Assembly (NCBI GenBank): GCA_003331065.1
Contig: QENB01000001.1
Location: 310,001-374,000, forward strand
DNA length: 64,000 bases
Direction: 5' to 3'
Origin: Candidatus Tokpelaia sp. JSC188
Lineage (GTDB): Bacteria > Pseudomonadota > Alphaproteobacteria > Rhizobiales > Rhizobiaceae
The notes under the pieces were generated by a model. It saw only the letters and a list, made by a program, of their open reading frames with translations. It did not search any database and had not been told where the DNA came from. This document shows, in pieces, positions 11,871 to 22,288 of this stretch (position 1 is its first letter; each line of letters begins with the position of its first letter). The position numbers and the translations under genes were made by a program.

Positions 11871-12335
11871 TTAATATTGGCCAGTTGAGCCAAATCCACC
11901 TGTGGATCTTGCAGTTTCAGACATATGAGTACTTTTAATTACTTTTACCTGAGCAACGCAAGCGACAATAGCCTGAGCTATCCGCATACCGCGTATGATA
12001 CGAAATTCTTCTTCGCCATGATTAATCAGTAAAACCTGAATTTCACCGCGATAGTCACTGTCAACAGTGCCTGGTGTATTCAAGCAGGTGATTCCATGTT
12101 GTAAAGCAAGACTAGATCGAGGTCTGATTTGAATTTCAAAGTTCTGGGGCACCTCAAAGACAAGCCCTGTCGGCACAAGGACTCGCTTACCAGGAAACAG
12201 AGTGATCGGCCTATGATCTGAGATTGCAGCACGCAAATCAAGCCCTGCTGCACCAGTTGTTTGGTAAGACGGCAGTTCAAGATTTGCAGCATGAGATAGT
12301 TGGGTAACTAGGAGAGAAAGTTGCAGGACAGACAT
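11871..12335 (-). CDS. dut: dUTP diphosphatase (dUTPase)
   Basis: Hydrolyses dUTP to dUMP and pyrophosphate, keeping uracil out of DNA and feeding dTMP synthesis. 154 aa, a normal length for a homotrimeric dUTPase. All five family motifs are visible: [10 protein letters not shown] (residues 29-38), [12 protein letters not shown], the [13 protein letters not shown] stretch with its catalytic aspartate, RIAQAIVA, and the C-terminal glycine-rich [18 protein letters not shown] precedes the ATG. In relatives dut often lies near coaBC; that neighbour is absent here. Confidence 0.97.
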   Translation of the reverse strand: MSVLQLSLLVTQLSHAANLELPSYQTTGAAGLDLRAAISDHRPITLFPGKRVLVPTGLVFEVPQNFEIQIRPRSSLALQHGITCLNTPGTVDSDYRGEIQVLLINHGEEEFRIIRGMRIAQAIVACVAQVKVIKSTHMSETARSTGGFGSTGQY

Positions 12336-12421
12336 AGCGAAATCCCTTCTATCATATTATATCCCTTCATTAAAATAATTTTACTATGATATGCAAATCA
12401 CTTCTTGGTATATACTTATGT

Positions 12422-13405
12422 TCAAAAACTTCCGATCAGAATGCCAGTTGCAAAAACCAATGCGCCACCTAGAACAACTTGAAAAATTGCCCGGAAAAAC
12501 AGCGTATCCATAAATCGATTTTGAATAAAGGCAATAATCCATAGTTCTAGGAAAACGATGATGCAGGCAATTGTTGTAGCTAATTTGAAATGCGAAATGA
12601 AATAAGGTAAAGTGTGGCCAATACCGCCAAGCGTTGTCATAATGCCATTGGCAATACCGCGTTTAATAGGCGAGCCTCGCCCTGAAATCTTTCCGTCATC
12701 ATGAACGGCTTCAGTAAAGCCCATAGAAATACCGGCACCAATTGATGCAGAAAGGCCGACAAGAAAGGTTTGTCGCGTATCCCCTGTAGCAAAAGCTGCA
12801 GCAAAAATCGGTGCAAGAGTTGAGACGGAACCATCCATAAGGCCAGCTAAGCTGGGTTGAATCCAGGTTAGCAAAAATTTTTTGCGTTCATGCTCCCATT
12901 CTTTTTCTTTCACATTTCCAGGCGTATATTTTTTTTCTAGAATTTTAGCAGTATGCTCATGAATATCTTCCTCCATTGCAAGATCACCTAAGAGCTTGCG
13001 AGTTTTAGCATCTGTAATCTGTTTTGCTGCTGTCCGGTAGAAACGAGCGGATTGTTCTTCCATGCGCGCTACTTGCATGCGGATATGATCAATACCGAGA
13101 GGGCGTACCAACCAATCAGGTTTGCGCTTATAAAACCCCCGTACATGCTCCCGGCGAATAAGCGGAATGTGTTCACCAAAACGTTTTCTGAATACTTCAA
13201 TCAGATATTGACGATGCCGACTTTCTTCTATTGCCATTTTTTCAAACATCTTAGCAGTATCAGGAAATTCTGATCGAATCCCTTCAATATAATCGAGGTA
13301 GATTTGCTCATCATCTTCTTCAGAAGAAATGGCAAGCGCTAGTATTTCTTTTTCGGAGAGAGAAGAAAAAGAGCGACGACTATCAAAAAAGAAACGATTC
13401 AGCAT
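12422..13405 (-). CDS. mbfA: Membrane-bound ferritin MbfA (ferritin-like/VIT1 fusion)
   Basis: Two-part protein of 327 aa. The N-terminal half is a ferritin-like four-helix domain with iron-ligand glutamates and ExxH-type pairs (EESRHRQYLIEVF near residue 60, MEEDIHEHTAKIL near 145). The C-terminal half is a vacuolar-iron-transporter (VIT1/CCC1) membrane domain with about five helices from residue 185 (GLMDGSVSTLAPIFAAAFATG). In Agrobacterium and Bradyrhizobium MbfA exports iron and protects against peroxide and acid stress, under Irr control. I could not identify a convincing Irr box upstream. Single gene, apparently intact. Confidence 0.93.
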   Translation of the reverse strand: MLNRFFFDSRRSFSSLSEKEILALAISSEEDDEQIYLDYIEGIRSEFPDTAKMFEKMAIEESRHRQYLIEVFRKRFGEHIPLIRREHVRGFYKRKPDWLVRPLGIDHIRMQVARMEEQSARFYRTAAKQITDAKTRKLLGDLAMEEDIHEHTAKILEKKYTPGNVKEKEWEHERKKFLLTWIQPSLAGLMDGSVSTLAPIFAAAFATGDTRQTFLVGLSASIGAGISMGFTEAVHDDGKISGRGSPIKRGIANGIMTTLGGIGHTLPYFISHFKLATTIACIIVFLELWIIAFIQNRFMDTLFFRAIFQVVLGGALVFATGILIGSF

Positions 13406-13771
13406 TTGGATTTCTTAGGTCTAGAGTTTTGTCTAGCTTCCCAACATCGCTACAAAATGTCAATCAATTTAAGATTGGGTTTCGACTATTATCAGCTTTT
13501 AGCAGAAAAATTAACTGATTCTATTATGTAATTATATATACTCTAGATACGTCACTAGTGATAAATTGCAGCGTATCGCATTGTCGTATAATTCTACTAA
13601 ATGTTGATAGCAATTGTTGCAATATTTACCTGTTGCCTTGGACGATTTGAGCGGTGCGTGGTTAATAAACTAGTTAATGCTGAATTGAAAGGAAAAACAA
13701 AAATATCCTTGCTATTTTTCGCATAGATAAAAACCGTACGTGGAATGAAGTTCAAACATTGCAAAGAAATA
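13406..13771. other. Intergenic spacer upstream of mbfA, no gene recognised
   Basis: About 365 bp of AT-rich DNA. A TTGACA hexamer on the minus strand near 13455 could be a -35 box for mbfA, but I cannot match a well-spaced -10 to it. Small frames here overlap the tRNA-Leu gene and are not credible. Confidence 0.45.
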
Positions 13772-13857
13772 TGGTACGGGTGGTCGGAATCGAACCGACA
13801 CTCTGCAAGAGAAGCGGATTTTGAGTCCGCCGCGTCTACCAGTTCCGCCACACCCGC
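13772..13857 (-). tRNA. tRNA-Leu (CAA)
   Basis: An 86-base class II tRNA with an encoded CCA. Acceptor GCGGGTG pairs with the 3' CACCCGT region. The anticodon stem GCGGA/TCCGC encloses loop CTCAAAA, giving anticodon CAA (reads UUG). The long variable arm and the T-loop GGTTCGATTCC fit tRNA-Leu. Confidence 0.95.
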
Positions 13858-14169
13858 AAGTATGAAAACGAAGAAAATCTACGCTAAAAATGCCCTGAAA
13901 TATAAAAAAGATAGAGTCGCACGTCAACTATTTCAGACTGTCTTTCTGCAAAAAATAAATTACCACACGCAAGTATATTTTTTATAAGGGTTCTTTTGAT
14001 ATTTATAGAATATTTTTTCTTTATTTATTAGGCGCATTGAATGCCTTCATTTGACTGTTATAATGCTTTACCAGTGTCTTTTATCTCTAGCGATTGTAAA
14101 AGTGGATTACGTTTTTCCTTGCCTATATTTAATAAATAAGTTTTTTTTGATAAAAACAGGAAAATCCTG
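13858..14169. other. Intergenic spacer before dsbB, no gene recognised
   Basis: About 310 bp, AT-rich with long T-runs. Nothing recognisable apart from the short region before the dsbB start. A frame on the minus strand here has no family signature. Confidence 0.5.
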
Positions 14170-14703
14170 ATGCCAAAACCTGCATCACACTTTTTTTGCT
14201 CTACGCGACTGGTACAGATATTTTTAGCTATTTTTCTTTTTATAGCAATGTCAGGCACAGTGTTGAGCGCTTTGGGTTTTCAGTATATTATCGGATTAAT
14301 GCCATGTAAACTATGTTTGATGGAGCGAACGCCATATTATATTGGTGCGCTACTCATGATAGTGACGATTATTTTATTTACCATACGTATTTTGGATATT
14401 TATATTCGTAGGCTTTTTATCGCAACTTTTCTCCTAATGTTTTATGATTTTGCCTTGTCTGTCTATCATGTCGGAATGGAGTGGATGCTGTGGCTCGGCC
14501 CGCGTGATTGCATTTTGTCAGATGATCTATCTATGCTAAAAACTGTCAGCAATCTTTTGGATAATCTTAATACAATGCACCCGAATCTGTGCTCGAAGGC
14601 AGTAGGTTATTTCCTTGGTCTTTCTATGGCTGGTTGGAACTCTATTGCCGCTTTTAGCTATAGTGCTATTGCGGCCTTAGCTGTTTTCTTTAGCTATAAA
14701 TAA
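14170..14703 (+). CDS. dsbB: Disulfide bond formation protein B
   Basis: Inner-membrane protein that reoxidises the periplasmic thiol oxidase DsbA and passes the electrons to quinone. The 177 aa protein has about four membrane helices. The first periplasmic cysteine pair is CKLC (about residues 47-50) in the conserved MPCKLCLMERTPYY setting. The second pair is the cysteine of RDCILSDD near 117 and that of NLCSKAVGYF near 142, followed by GLSMAGWN, typical for alphaproteobacterial DsbB. The gene stands alone between tRNA-Leu and tRNA-Ser. No dsbA is in the window. Confidence 0.93.
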   Translation: MPKPASHFFCSTRLVQIFLAIFLFIAMSGTVLSALGFQYIIGLMPCKLCLMERTPYYIGALLMIVTIILFTIRILDIYIRRLFIATFLLMFYDFALSVYHVGMEWMLWLGPRDCILSDDLSMLKTVSNLLDNLNTMHPNLCSKAVGYFLGLSMAGWNSIAAFSYSAIAALAVFFSYK

Positions 14704-15401
14704 ATAGCTGTGCACCGATTTTCAGTTTTTCAACCTCGATTCAAGATTATTGGACTGGCATGTAGCTCAGTTAAATTTAAAGTAGTTTTAGATATTCCGT
14801 CATGATTATGCTGAGTTGTATAATTCATCTGTAGATGATAAATTTTACTAGTGCTTTTTGTATAATTTAAAGGATGGCACTATTAGAGAATAAATTTGGT
14901 TGCGTAGGCATACAAAATTCTCAGATGGATTTTGGTAATTAATGTACCAAAGAAGGCTATTAAATCAAATTATGCATATCCAGACTTCTAATCTGCGTTG
15001 CTGTTATTAGCCAAAATTAGTAAACTTCTTGCATATGAATGCTGACATATTCTGGCATTCTGTAGGTACCTAAAAATATTGATGATATGTGCCTTTTAGC
15101 GCTTTCCCAAAGCAAGCTGGTGAAATCATCAACTCTATTATAACTTTATTGGTTTCTCCTTTTGCTGTAACAATAGTTCTCTCAATTATCTATTCCCTAT
15201 CTATGGAGAATAGTCCACAATTCAATCTTAATTATTTGTAAATTTGCTGCTTTTCGTCATTTTTTAAGGATCTAATTGCACCTATCTTTATTCCAAAGTG
15301 GGTTATTGAAATTTGTTCATTATTTCAATTACATAAGGCATTTGCAGTGGTTAACTTTTAAATTACATTAGTGAACAAACTTGGATACGTATCGCTATTA
15401 G
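14704..15401. other. Intergenic spacer, about 700 bp, no gene recognised
   Basis: Long AT-rich stretch between dsbB and tRNA-Ser. I found no frame with family features on either strand and no recognisable remnant. In less reduced relatives such spacers are usually much shorter, so this may be a decayed gene beyond recognition, but nothing in the bases proves it. Confidence 0.5.
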
Positions 15402-15492
15402 TGGCGGAGAGGGGGGGATTCGAACCCCCGATGGAGTTTACCCCCATGCCGCATTTCGAGTGCGGTGCATTCGACCACTCAGCCACCTCTCC
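15402..15492 (-). tRNA. tRNA-Ser (CGA)
   Basis: A 91-base class II tRNA with CCA encoded. Acceptor GGAGAGG pairs with CCTCTCC. The anticodon stem CCGCA/TGCGG encloses loop CTCGAAA, giving anticodon CGA (reads UCG). A long variable arm with ATGGGGGTAAACTCCAT and a T-loop GGTTCGAATCC support serine identity. Confidence 0.96.
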
Positions 15493-15602
15493 ATCTGAAA
15501 TAAAATCCTGTAAAATATTTTGTTATCGAATCTAGCATCTGCTAGTAGCCACTAACACTGCTTGCTGACAAGTCCTAATTTGTAAAAATTGTAGGAAAAT
15601 TC

Positions 15603-15632
15603 TTGACTTACCAACATGTAACCTCTTATAGA
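15603..15632 (+). promoter_or_regulatory. Probable sigma-70 promoter of rplU-rpmA
   Basis: TTGACT (15603-15608) and TATAGA (15627-15632) with an 18 bp spacer, the best -35/-10 pair in the spacer 15493-15792. It would give an rplU leader of about 150 nt, long enough to hold a control structure, though I did not identify one. Confidence 0.5.
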
Positions 15633-15792
15633 CTCCGGGATGCGGGTGCGGATTCATTTATATCAAATTCTTTAGTGCCTACCGTAAGGTGGAGCAAGCA
15701 TGTGTTGCCTCAGTTTGCAGTATATTATGATCATCAAGAATGAAAATCTGCTCTACTGAGGCTAAAAATAAATGGAACGGAAGGCAAAATAA

Positions 15793-16161
15793 ATGTTCGC
15801 AGTCATTAAAACCGGAGGTAAACAATACCGAGTTGCCACCAATGACCTTATTAAAGTCGAGAAAATTACCGGTGACACCGGTGACATTATTGAATTTTCA
15901 GAGGTTCTTATGATCTGTGAAGACAATAATACGGTAATCGGTTCGCCTATTGTTAAAAGTGCACTTGTTATAGCGGAAGTGGTAGAACAGGGTCGTGCTC
16001 GCAAAGTTATCGCCTTTAAAAAACGCCGCCGTAAAAACTCTAAACGAAGCAGAGGTCATCGCCAGTTGTTAACAACAATTCGTGTTTCAAAAATTCTGAT
16101 GGGTAACGCAAAGCAGAAAAAAGACTGTGATCAAGAAGTTAGTAGAGTAAACAAAGATTGA
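15793..16161 (+). CDS. rplU: 50S ribosomal protein L21
   Basis: L21 binds 23S rRNA early in 50S assembly. The first 100 or so residues are the typical barrel ([14 protein letters not shown] at the start, [16 protein letters not shown] near 76-91, then the TTIRVSKI end). A C-terminal tail extends it to 122 aa; such tails are common in Hyphomicrobiales. It is 12 nt upstream of rpmA in the usual L21-L27 pair. In relatives the pair sits next to the obgE-proB-proA cluster; here that cluster lies about 39 kb away. Confidence 0.97.
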   Translation: MFAVIKTGGKQYRVATNDLIKVEKITGDTGDIIEFSEVLMICEDNNTVIGSPIVKSALVIAEVVEQGRARKVIAFKKRRRKNSKRSRGHRQLLTTIRVSKILMGNAKQKKDCDQEVSRVNKD

Positions 16162-16173
16162 AGGAGAGTAGAG

Positions 16174-16443
16174 ATGGCACATAAGAAAGCTGGTGGTTCC
16201 TCGCGCAATGGTCGTGATTCGGAATCTAAACGCCTTGGTATAAAAAAATTTGGCGGTGAGGCTGTTTTTTCTGGAAACATTATCGCACGCCAGCGCGGAA
16301 CCAAATGGCATGCAGGAAAAAATGTCGGTATAGGTAAGGATCATACACTATTTGCACTTTCCAACGGTAAGGTTTCATTCTATACTAAATCCAATGACCG
16401 CATCTTCATATCTGTTCTTCCAGTAGCAAGAGCGGCGGAATAG
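16174..16443 (+). CDS. rpmA: 50S ribosomal protein L27
   Basis: L27 reaches towards the peptidyl transferase centre with its N-terminus. The 89 aa protein begins [20 protein letters not shown] with the flexible basic tail and contains [16 protein letters not shown] family sequence ([19 protein letters not shown], with normally VG read as [12 protein letters not shown]). The start is preceded by AAGGAGAG. It is co-transcribed with rplU. The sequence after it to the MFS gene (16444-16664) contains a GCCATG repeat but no gene. Confidence 0.97.
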   Translation: MAHKKAGGSSRNGRDSESKRLGIKKFGGEAVFSGNIIARQRGTKWHAGKNVGIGKDHTLFALSNGKVSFYTKSNDRIFISVLPVARAAE

Positions 16444-16664
16444 AATTTCGACTATTTTTTTGTATGGCCATGGCCATGGTGGAATAAAGATTAAATATAT
16501 TTGTTGATTGGATATAAAGGGTAGAAGGTTTGTATCTGTTCGTCCTCTGTAGATTAATATAACGACAATATAGTTTCCAGATAACATAAGGTAGTAGGAA
16601 GGGGTTTTTATCGCGTGATTTTTCTGCTATTTGTATTCGATATTTGCCAGTCTATAAACCAAAT

Positions 16665-17855
16665 TTAGTGATTTGTTGGCTTTTTTCCAATTATTCTTCG
16701 GAATAAGACAATAATAAGAAGAGCAAGAAAACCTGCAGATATTGAAATATAAAATCCTTTTTGCATGCCAAATCTATCGATAACTAACCCTGATAAAGAA
16801 ATTCCAATAGCTAGCCCCAAGCTCAAACCTGTGCTGGCCCATGTTATGCCTTCTGTCATTTTTTCTCTTGGGACCAAGCTTTCAACTAATTTCATAGCAA
16901 TAATAATTGTCGGAGAAACGGCTGCTCCTGCAATAAAAAAAGCCAATGTTAAATGCCAGATATTGCTAACAAAAAGAAGCGGTAAGGTCGTTAGAGCAGC
17001 GAATGTTATAGCTACAACAAATTGACGAGATAATTCCATTTTTATAAATCGTCCGCCATATACAATCCCAGCAATGAAGGAACCTAAAGCATAGGCTGCT
17101 AAAGGATACATAGCATTTGTCATATTTCCTTGTGCTTGGGCAAAGGCAACTGCTGTTACTTCTGCTGTACCAAAAATGCCACCAATGGCAAGTAGAGTAA
17201 AAGCAAGTATTTGCACGGGTGCTAATAAGATAACTGATTGTCCATCATTATTCTTTCGAGATAAAATGGAGGGTTCTGTTTTTTTTTGCAGACAGAACAG
17301 AACACAGCCTATCATTAGTAGAATGATTGTTGCGCCGAGCCCTGCTTCTGGAAAGAATATAGTTGATAGATAAATAGCAATGACAGGACCTGTCATAAAA
17401 ATAGTTTCATCAATGATGGATTCATAGGCAAAAGCTGAATGCAATTTTAATGATCCGCTGAAAAGCCGAGACCAGCGAGCCCGAACGAAAGCACCAAAGC
17501 TGGGCATAACTCCGATAAGTGTAGAAATAGCAAACAGGCTCCAAGTCGGAGCTCGGTAATGAGAGGCTAAAATAAGCCCTACCATAGCACATGCGGAGAT
17601 AACACTAGCTGGAAGTGCAATCTTCGCTTGGCCGTAACAATCTGCCAAACGGGAAATTTGCGGCGCAATGAAAGCGCCTGATACAGCATAAGTAGTTGCT
17701 ACCAGACTAGCCAAGCCATAAAGACCACGTGTCTGTGAAATCATGGTAACAATGCCAACGGTTATCATAGCAAGTGGGTAACGGGCAATAAGACCGGTAA
17801 TAGAAAAAGCCATCGTACCTGGAATTCGGAATATTTCATAATATGGATTGGCCAT
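16665..17855 (-). CDS. MFS transporter, substrate unknown
   Basis: Polytopic membrane protein of 396 aa with about twelve hydrophobic segments. It has an MFS-type loop after helix 2 (SRLADCYGQAKIALP), a long second half starting near residue 200, and small glycine-rich helices (YALGSFIAGIVYGGRF). It looks like a drug/metabolite antiporter-class member, but nothing in the sequence fixes the substrate. It follows rpmA tail to tail and is not obviously in an operon. Intact from ATG to stop. Confidence 0.85.
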   Translation of the reverse strand: MANPYYEIFRIPGTMAFSITGLIARYPLAMITVGIVTMISQTRGLYGLASLVATTYAVSGAFIAPQISRLADCYGQAKIALPASVISACAMVGLILASHYRAPTWSLFAISTLIGVMPSFGAFVRARWSRLFSGSLKLHSAFAYESIIDETIFMTGPVIAIYLSTIFFPEAGLGATIILLMIGCVLFCLQKKTEPSILSRKNNDGQSVILLAPVQILAFTLLAIGGIFGTAEVTAVAFAQAQGNMTNAMYPLAAYALGSFIAGIVYGGRFIKMELSRQFVVAITFAALTTLPLLFVSNIWHLTLAFFIAGAAVSPTIIIAMKLVESLVPREKMTEGITWASTGLSLGLAIGISLSGLVIDRFGMQKGFYISISAGFLALLIIVLFRRIIGKKPTNH

Positions 17856-18111
17856 TGTGGCTGAACTCTTCTGTTTTTTTTAGAAAGAGAACTTCTGCTC
17901 GTGTTATTCGATCTCAAAAATTTGTCAAAAAACCTAAGCACATTCGCGAAAATGTGATTCACAGTAAAAAATACCCTGCATTGCATCAAAAGGCCATTTA
18001 AAGAAGCCGCTGTGGATAACCGAAAAGAAGATAGCTTTCTATTACAAAAGGCTTTCTATCATTAATAAAGAAGTACAGGCGTTTTTTATTTATGCAAAAG
18101 AAAATATCTTT

Positions 18112-18414
18112 TTAAAAGGGCAACTTCAAACCGGGAGGAATTGATAATCCATCTGCTAATCCCTGAGTTTTTTGTGTTATAGCTGTTTCAATTTTCCTCT
18201 TCGCTTCATTATGGGCTGCTATAATCAGGTCTTCCAAAATCTCAATTTCTTCTGCCTTTATAAGAGAAGTATCAATTTTGATGGCTTTCATATTTCCTTG
18301 TCCATTCAACGTAATACTTACAAGATCTGCCCCAGATGACCCTGTAACTTCCAAAGTTGCAATTTCTTCCTGCATTTCTTTAGCCTTTTTCATCATACCC
18401 ACTATATCACGCAT
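18112..18414 (-). CDS. ybaB: YbaB/EbfC family nucleoid-associated protein
   Basis: Small DNA-binding dimer of about 100 aa that coats DNA and is usually encoded between dnaX and recR. The protein starts [18 protein letters not shown] and ends in the usual conserved PPGLKLPF. The chosen ATG at 18414 has AAAGGAG at good spacing; the open frame extends further upstream but without family support. dnaX lies 53 bp upstream. The gene normally following, recR, is absent: the next 250 bp are non-coding and the MFS transporter follows. Confidence 0.93.
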   Translation of the reverse strand: MRDIVGMMKKAKEMQEEIATLEVTGSSGADLVSITLNGQGNMKAIKIDTSLIKAEEIEILEDLIIAAHNEAKRKIETAITQKTQGLADGLSIPPGLKLPF

Positions 18415-18467
18415 GAGAAAACTCCTTTTATAGGTTGTTATGCCCCTGATGTTCTTTACTGCTATCC

Positions 18468-20177
18468 TCATCCACTATATCTGGAGTCAAAGTCATCATG
18501 GCTACCGTTTTTTATCGATTTATCATTCTGTTTGCTAAAACGTACATCAACAACTTTAGAGCCAGGAAAAGAACTTAAAACAGCAGCAACATCAACATCA
18601 TTCTCTGTATCAGATAGTAGAGCATCACGTTTTGATTGTTCCTTCTCGGCGATGGTTTGTCCACCGCCCTCGTCAACCATCTTAACAACCCAATGTTCAT
18701 CTGTCCATTCATGAAGTGTTTTAGCAATTTTCCAGGAAAGATTGTAGGGCGGTTTCTTTGCTGGAGAAAATTCGATATATCCTGGCTTAAAAGAGATAGG
18801 GCGGATAAATTCTTTGATGATAAATTTGAACTGAATATCATTTTTTTCATCGGCAAAGCGGATGATATCTTGCAGACTTTCAAAATGCTTCCTCTTTTTA
18901 TCTACAGCAGGTACGAGTGCCGTTGTACTTTTTTTTGTTAACAAAGAAGATATTAGACTTGAAGAGGTGGGTTTAGATTCTGCAGGAATGGCTTTTATTA
19001 TCGCGGTATTTGATGTACTGGTGAAAATCTTTAATGATTCATCAAGTGTCGGTAAATCTGCTGCATAAGTTAGACGAATCAATAACATCTCAGCTGCCTG
19101 AAACGGTCGCATACAATTTTCAATTTCTGCACTTCCTTTTAATAACATTTGCCAACATCGCGAGAGAACGCGAATCGAAAGTTTTTCTGCAAAGGATCTA
19201 CCACATAAACGCTCTTCTTCTGAAAAGGCCATATCCTTCGCAACTTCCGGTGTAACCCGCATCCGTGTGACAAGATGAGTAAACTCAGCCAGATCAATTA
19301 TAATAGATATCGGACATACGCCAGTGTCATAAAGATTTTTAAATACTCGTAAGGCAGCAGTAATCTCACCACTCATGATGCTAGAAAAGAGATCAATAAT
19401 CTGCGCTCTGTCTGCGAGACCAAGCATGCTTTGTACAGTTTCTCTTCTTACCTCTTCGTTGCCATGGTTTATTGCCTGATCCAAAATAGAAAGTGCATCA
19501 CGAACTGAGCCTTCAGCTACGCGAGCAATCATGAAGAGTGCAGCTTCCTCAGCTCTAACATTTTCAGCATCAGAAATTTTTTTTAGATGCTGCACCAGTG
19601 TGGTTATATCAATTCGACGCAAATCAAACCGCTGACATCTCGAGAGAACAGTAAGTGGTACTTTGCGGATCTCCGTTGTAGCAAAGATAAATTTAGCGTG
19701 AGAAGGAGGTTCCTCGAGAGTTTTCAAAAGACCGTTAAAAGCCTGTGGTGAAAGCATATGTACTTCATCAATGATATAAACTTTGTAGCGAGCGAGAATA
19801 GGACGGTATCGTATGTGTTCAATAATTTCACGTATATTATCAATACCCGTATGAGAAGCAGCATCCATCTCAAGGACATCAACATGACGACTTTCCATAA
19901 TAGCTTGACAGTGTTTACCCGGTATCTGAAGTTCAATTGTCGGTTTGTTAACTTTATCTGTTTCGTAATTAAGAGCCCGAGCTAAAATACGCGCTGTCGT
20001 CGTTTTCCCGACACCACGTGTACCGGTTAACATCCACGCCTGGGCTATACGACCTGCTTCAAACGCATTGGTCAGCGTACGAATCATCGATTCTTGACCG
20101 ATTAAACTAGAAAAACCCTCCGGGCGATATTTGCGGGCAAGAATATGATAAGCTTTTTCCGCCGTCTTTATTTTCAT
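18468..20177 (-). CDS. dnaX: DNA polymerase III subunit gamma/tau
   Basis: Clamp-loader ATPase of the replicase. 569 aa. Walker A is [19 protein letters not shown] (near residues 52-70), Walker B IIDEVHML (near 135), the sensor [23 protein letters not shown] (near 166). The four-cysteine zinc knuckle of enteric DnaX is reduced here to [11 protein letters not shown], as I recall for other Hyphomicrobiales. The C-terminal tau region is a little short and keeps the [19 protein letters not shown] fold. Followed by ybaB; the 4.5S RNA gene lies just upstream on the same strand. Confidence 0.96.
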   Translation of the reverse strand: MKIKTAEKAYHILARKYRPEGFSSLIGQESMIRTLTNAFEAGRIAQAWMLTGTRGVGKTTTARILARALNYETDKVNKPTIELQIPGKHCQAIMESRHVDVLEMDAASHTGIDNIREIIEHIRYRPILARYKVYIIDEVHMLSPQAFNGLLKTLEEPPSHAKFIFATTEIRKVPLTVLSRCQRFDLRRIDITTLVQHLKKISDAENVRAEEAALFMIARVAEGSVRDALSILDQAINHGNEEVRRETVQSMLGLADRAQIIDLFSSIMSGEITAALRVFKNLYDTGVCPISIIIDLAEFTHLVTRMRVTPEVAKDMAFSEEERLCGRSFAEKLSIRVLSRCWQMLLKGSAEIENCMRPFQAAEMLLIRLTYAADLPTLDESLKIFTSTSNTAIIKAIPAESKPTSSSLISSLLTKKSTTALVPAVDKKRKHFESLQDIIRFADEKNDIQFKFIIKEFIRPISFKPGYIEFSPAKKPPYNLSWKIAKTLHEWTDEHWVVKMVDEGGGQTIAEKEQSKRDALLSDTENDVDVAAVLSSFPGSKVVDVRFSKQNDKSIKNGSHDDFDSRYSG

Positions 20178-20333
20178 ATTGTTTATCTAGTTTTGAAAGG
20201 TTAATAGTCTTTGATAATCAAGATCAATAGATCTCAAGTCTTTTCGTATTGCCGGATTTTCTATTGCCTTTTCATTGTTTCTATTAGCTTACAAGAGATA
20301 AGCCAGCCTATAAACAATGCACAACAATATGCA

Positions 20334-20430
20334 GGAGACCGGATCAACGTGACCCGTGCAAAACCCACCAGGGCTGCTTCCTTCCAGACCTGACCCAGTT
20401 GGCAAGTAGCTCGTCCACCACCAGCCTCCC
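20334..20430 (-). ncRNA. ffs: Signal recognition particle 4.5S RNA
   Basis: Minus-strand RNA of about 97 nt upstream of dnaX, its usual place in the group. It contains the SRP domain IV core GGGTCAGGTCTGGAAGGAAG and CAGCCC. The ends GGAGGCTGG and CCGGTCTCC pair, closing the long hairpin. It binds Ffh to target membrane proteins. Exact ends are estimated from the terminal pairing. Confidence 0.93.
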
Positions 20431-20752
20431 ACCGTTCATATCGCCAATCTTTGCATAAAAAGTCAAGAAGAAGATCAAAAAATCTTCTGAAAGATCATCA
20501 AATTCCAATTAATGAGAAGTTGAATTAGGTGCTTTGTTTTTAACAAAGCAATCCATTATTTAGCATTTACAGAATCAATTTGGTATTTAGGATCCATATT
20601 TTCAGTAGAGTCTTAGTTCTAGCCATCAAGCAATATTTCTCTCCTTAGAGAAGGGATTTTATAGAATCAAAACTGTGAAACAAAATGGCCCGTGATTATC
20701 TTTGTTCTATCCGCTTTCTTATGTGCTGGTTGTTGTAGAATCTTCTCTCTTT

Positions 20753-22262
20753 TTAAGGATAGTTTTTTCCTGTGTTGCTGGTTGCCTTAATTTGACCATC
20801 GGAAAAACGCAGGGTAAGCTTTTCACCAAGGGAAATATCGTGAGCTTTCTTAAACGGCCGATTCTGTGAGTTAAGAACAATGGCAAATCCGCGTTCTAGG
20901 ATTCTTTTATGAGAAAGTGTTTTTATCAGATGACAAAACTCACCTAAACGCTGTTTTTTACTCTTAAGAATTCAGTGAATTGTTGTTTCTGCCTGTTGAA
21001 AAAGCAGAACATACTTCATGCTTATTACATAAAATAACCCATATTAAACTTTTAGAAGAAGAATGTCGGATAACATTTCGGTAATCGCGGCGCTGTCAAT
21101 CAACTCTGCTAAGCAGAATTCTCAATAACCGTTCAACAGACAAAGTCAAGATGCTCTGTTTTTCTTGTAAAGGATGTAGAATCAAAAAAGATGAAAATTG
21201 GCGGGAAAAGGTATTAAAACAGCCTCTTTTTTGGCTAATGCTGATGATAAGTGCACGCGATAAACGACTCACAACTTCATCATGCAGTTGATACGGCAGC
21301 AAGATTTGACCGATTGTGGGAAGGGAAGGCCACGTGTTAACCCTGATAGACACTTGTAGCGCGATATATTAGCAAGCGAGAAAGAGCGGCCTCAAGCCGT
21401 ACATTCCAGGATGAAATAGCAACTTCCAGCTCTACCTTGACAGGAACCGCTATTTCAGCAGCCTCTGTTGGGGTCGTGCACGCTTGTCAGCAACGTAATC
21501 AATTAATGTCTAGTCCGTTTCGTGCCCAACAGCTGAAATAATTGGTAAATACGATTGAACAACAGCACGAACGGCAATTTCATATCATTAACTCCCCATA
21601 AATCTTCAAGGTTTCCACCTCCACGAGCAACAATGATGAGATCAGAACGCAAAATTATGCCGTCAAAGGTTATTGAATCCGTTGATTGCTGCTGCAATTT
21701 CATCTCCGCTTGTTTTCCTTGTACGCGCACTGGCCAGACCAGAATATGGAGCGGGCAACGGTCAGAAAAATCCGGTGAATGATATCATGGATAACTGGGG
21801 GATCTAACAACACCAACCACCATAGGCATGAAAGGCAGAGGTTGTTTAGGTGATTCCATCAAATAACCCTTCTTCTCTCAGCCTTTTTTGCGTTCTTCTA
21901 AGAGAGCCATTAATGCGCCTGTGCCAGCAGGTTCAAATGTATTTATTATAAACTGATATTTAGAAGAACCCGGATAAATCGTTAATTTTCCGGAAGCAAC
22001 TATTTCCACTCCTTCTTTGAGTTTGAATTTAAGTTTGCTTATCACACCGCGCTATATAATCGCTTCAAGCCGAGTTTTTCATTTTTTAAGGCAAAATAAG
22101 TATGCCCTAAAGCATGTGGATCCCCGGTATCCTGAAATTTCTCCGCGTACACGCACGTAACCGAAAGCATCCTCGATGTGTCTTTTTCAAAGCGCGAGAA
22201 AGTTCAGATACAGTAAACTCTGTGGCATTGGATTTTTTTATCAGTTCAAAGAAATCGATCAT
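20753..22262 (-). pseudogene. xseA: Exodeoxyribonuclease VII large subunit, decayed
   Basis: Pieces of XseA appear in order but in different frames with stops between them. Start: MIDFFELIKKSNATEF then [11 protein letters not shown]; a +1 shift to [17 protein letters not shown] near 22140-22180; another to [11 protein letters not shown]; then [21 protein letters not shown] and [37 protein letters not shown] with LIIVARGGGNLEDLWGVND; and the C-terminus LERGFAIVLNSQNRPF to LRFSDGQIKATSN. At least five frame changes plus internal stops exclude a working protein. The start lies 27 bp after the gshA stop. Exo VII degrades single-stranded DNA; xseB is not in the window. Confidence 0.93.
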
Positions 22263-22288
22263 GAAAAGCTGCTTTATCAGTCATATTT

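Noticed and set aside
16464..16481. GGCCATGGCCATGG repeat after rpmA
   Set aside because: Too short and without a T-run; likely a chance simple repeat.
19900..20060. Loss of the DnaX zinc-knuckle cysteines as a possible defect
   Set aside because: As I recall, DnaX of Hyphomicrobiales generally has the reduced HCQAI form, so it is a family trait and not damage.
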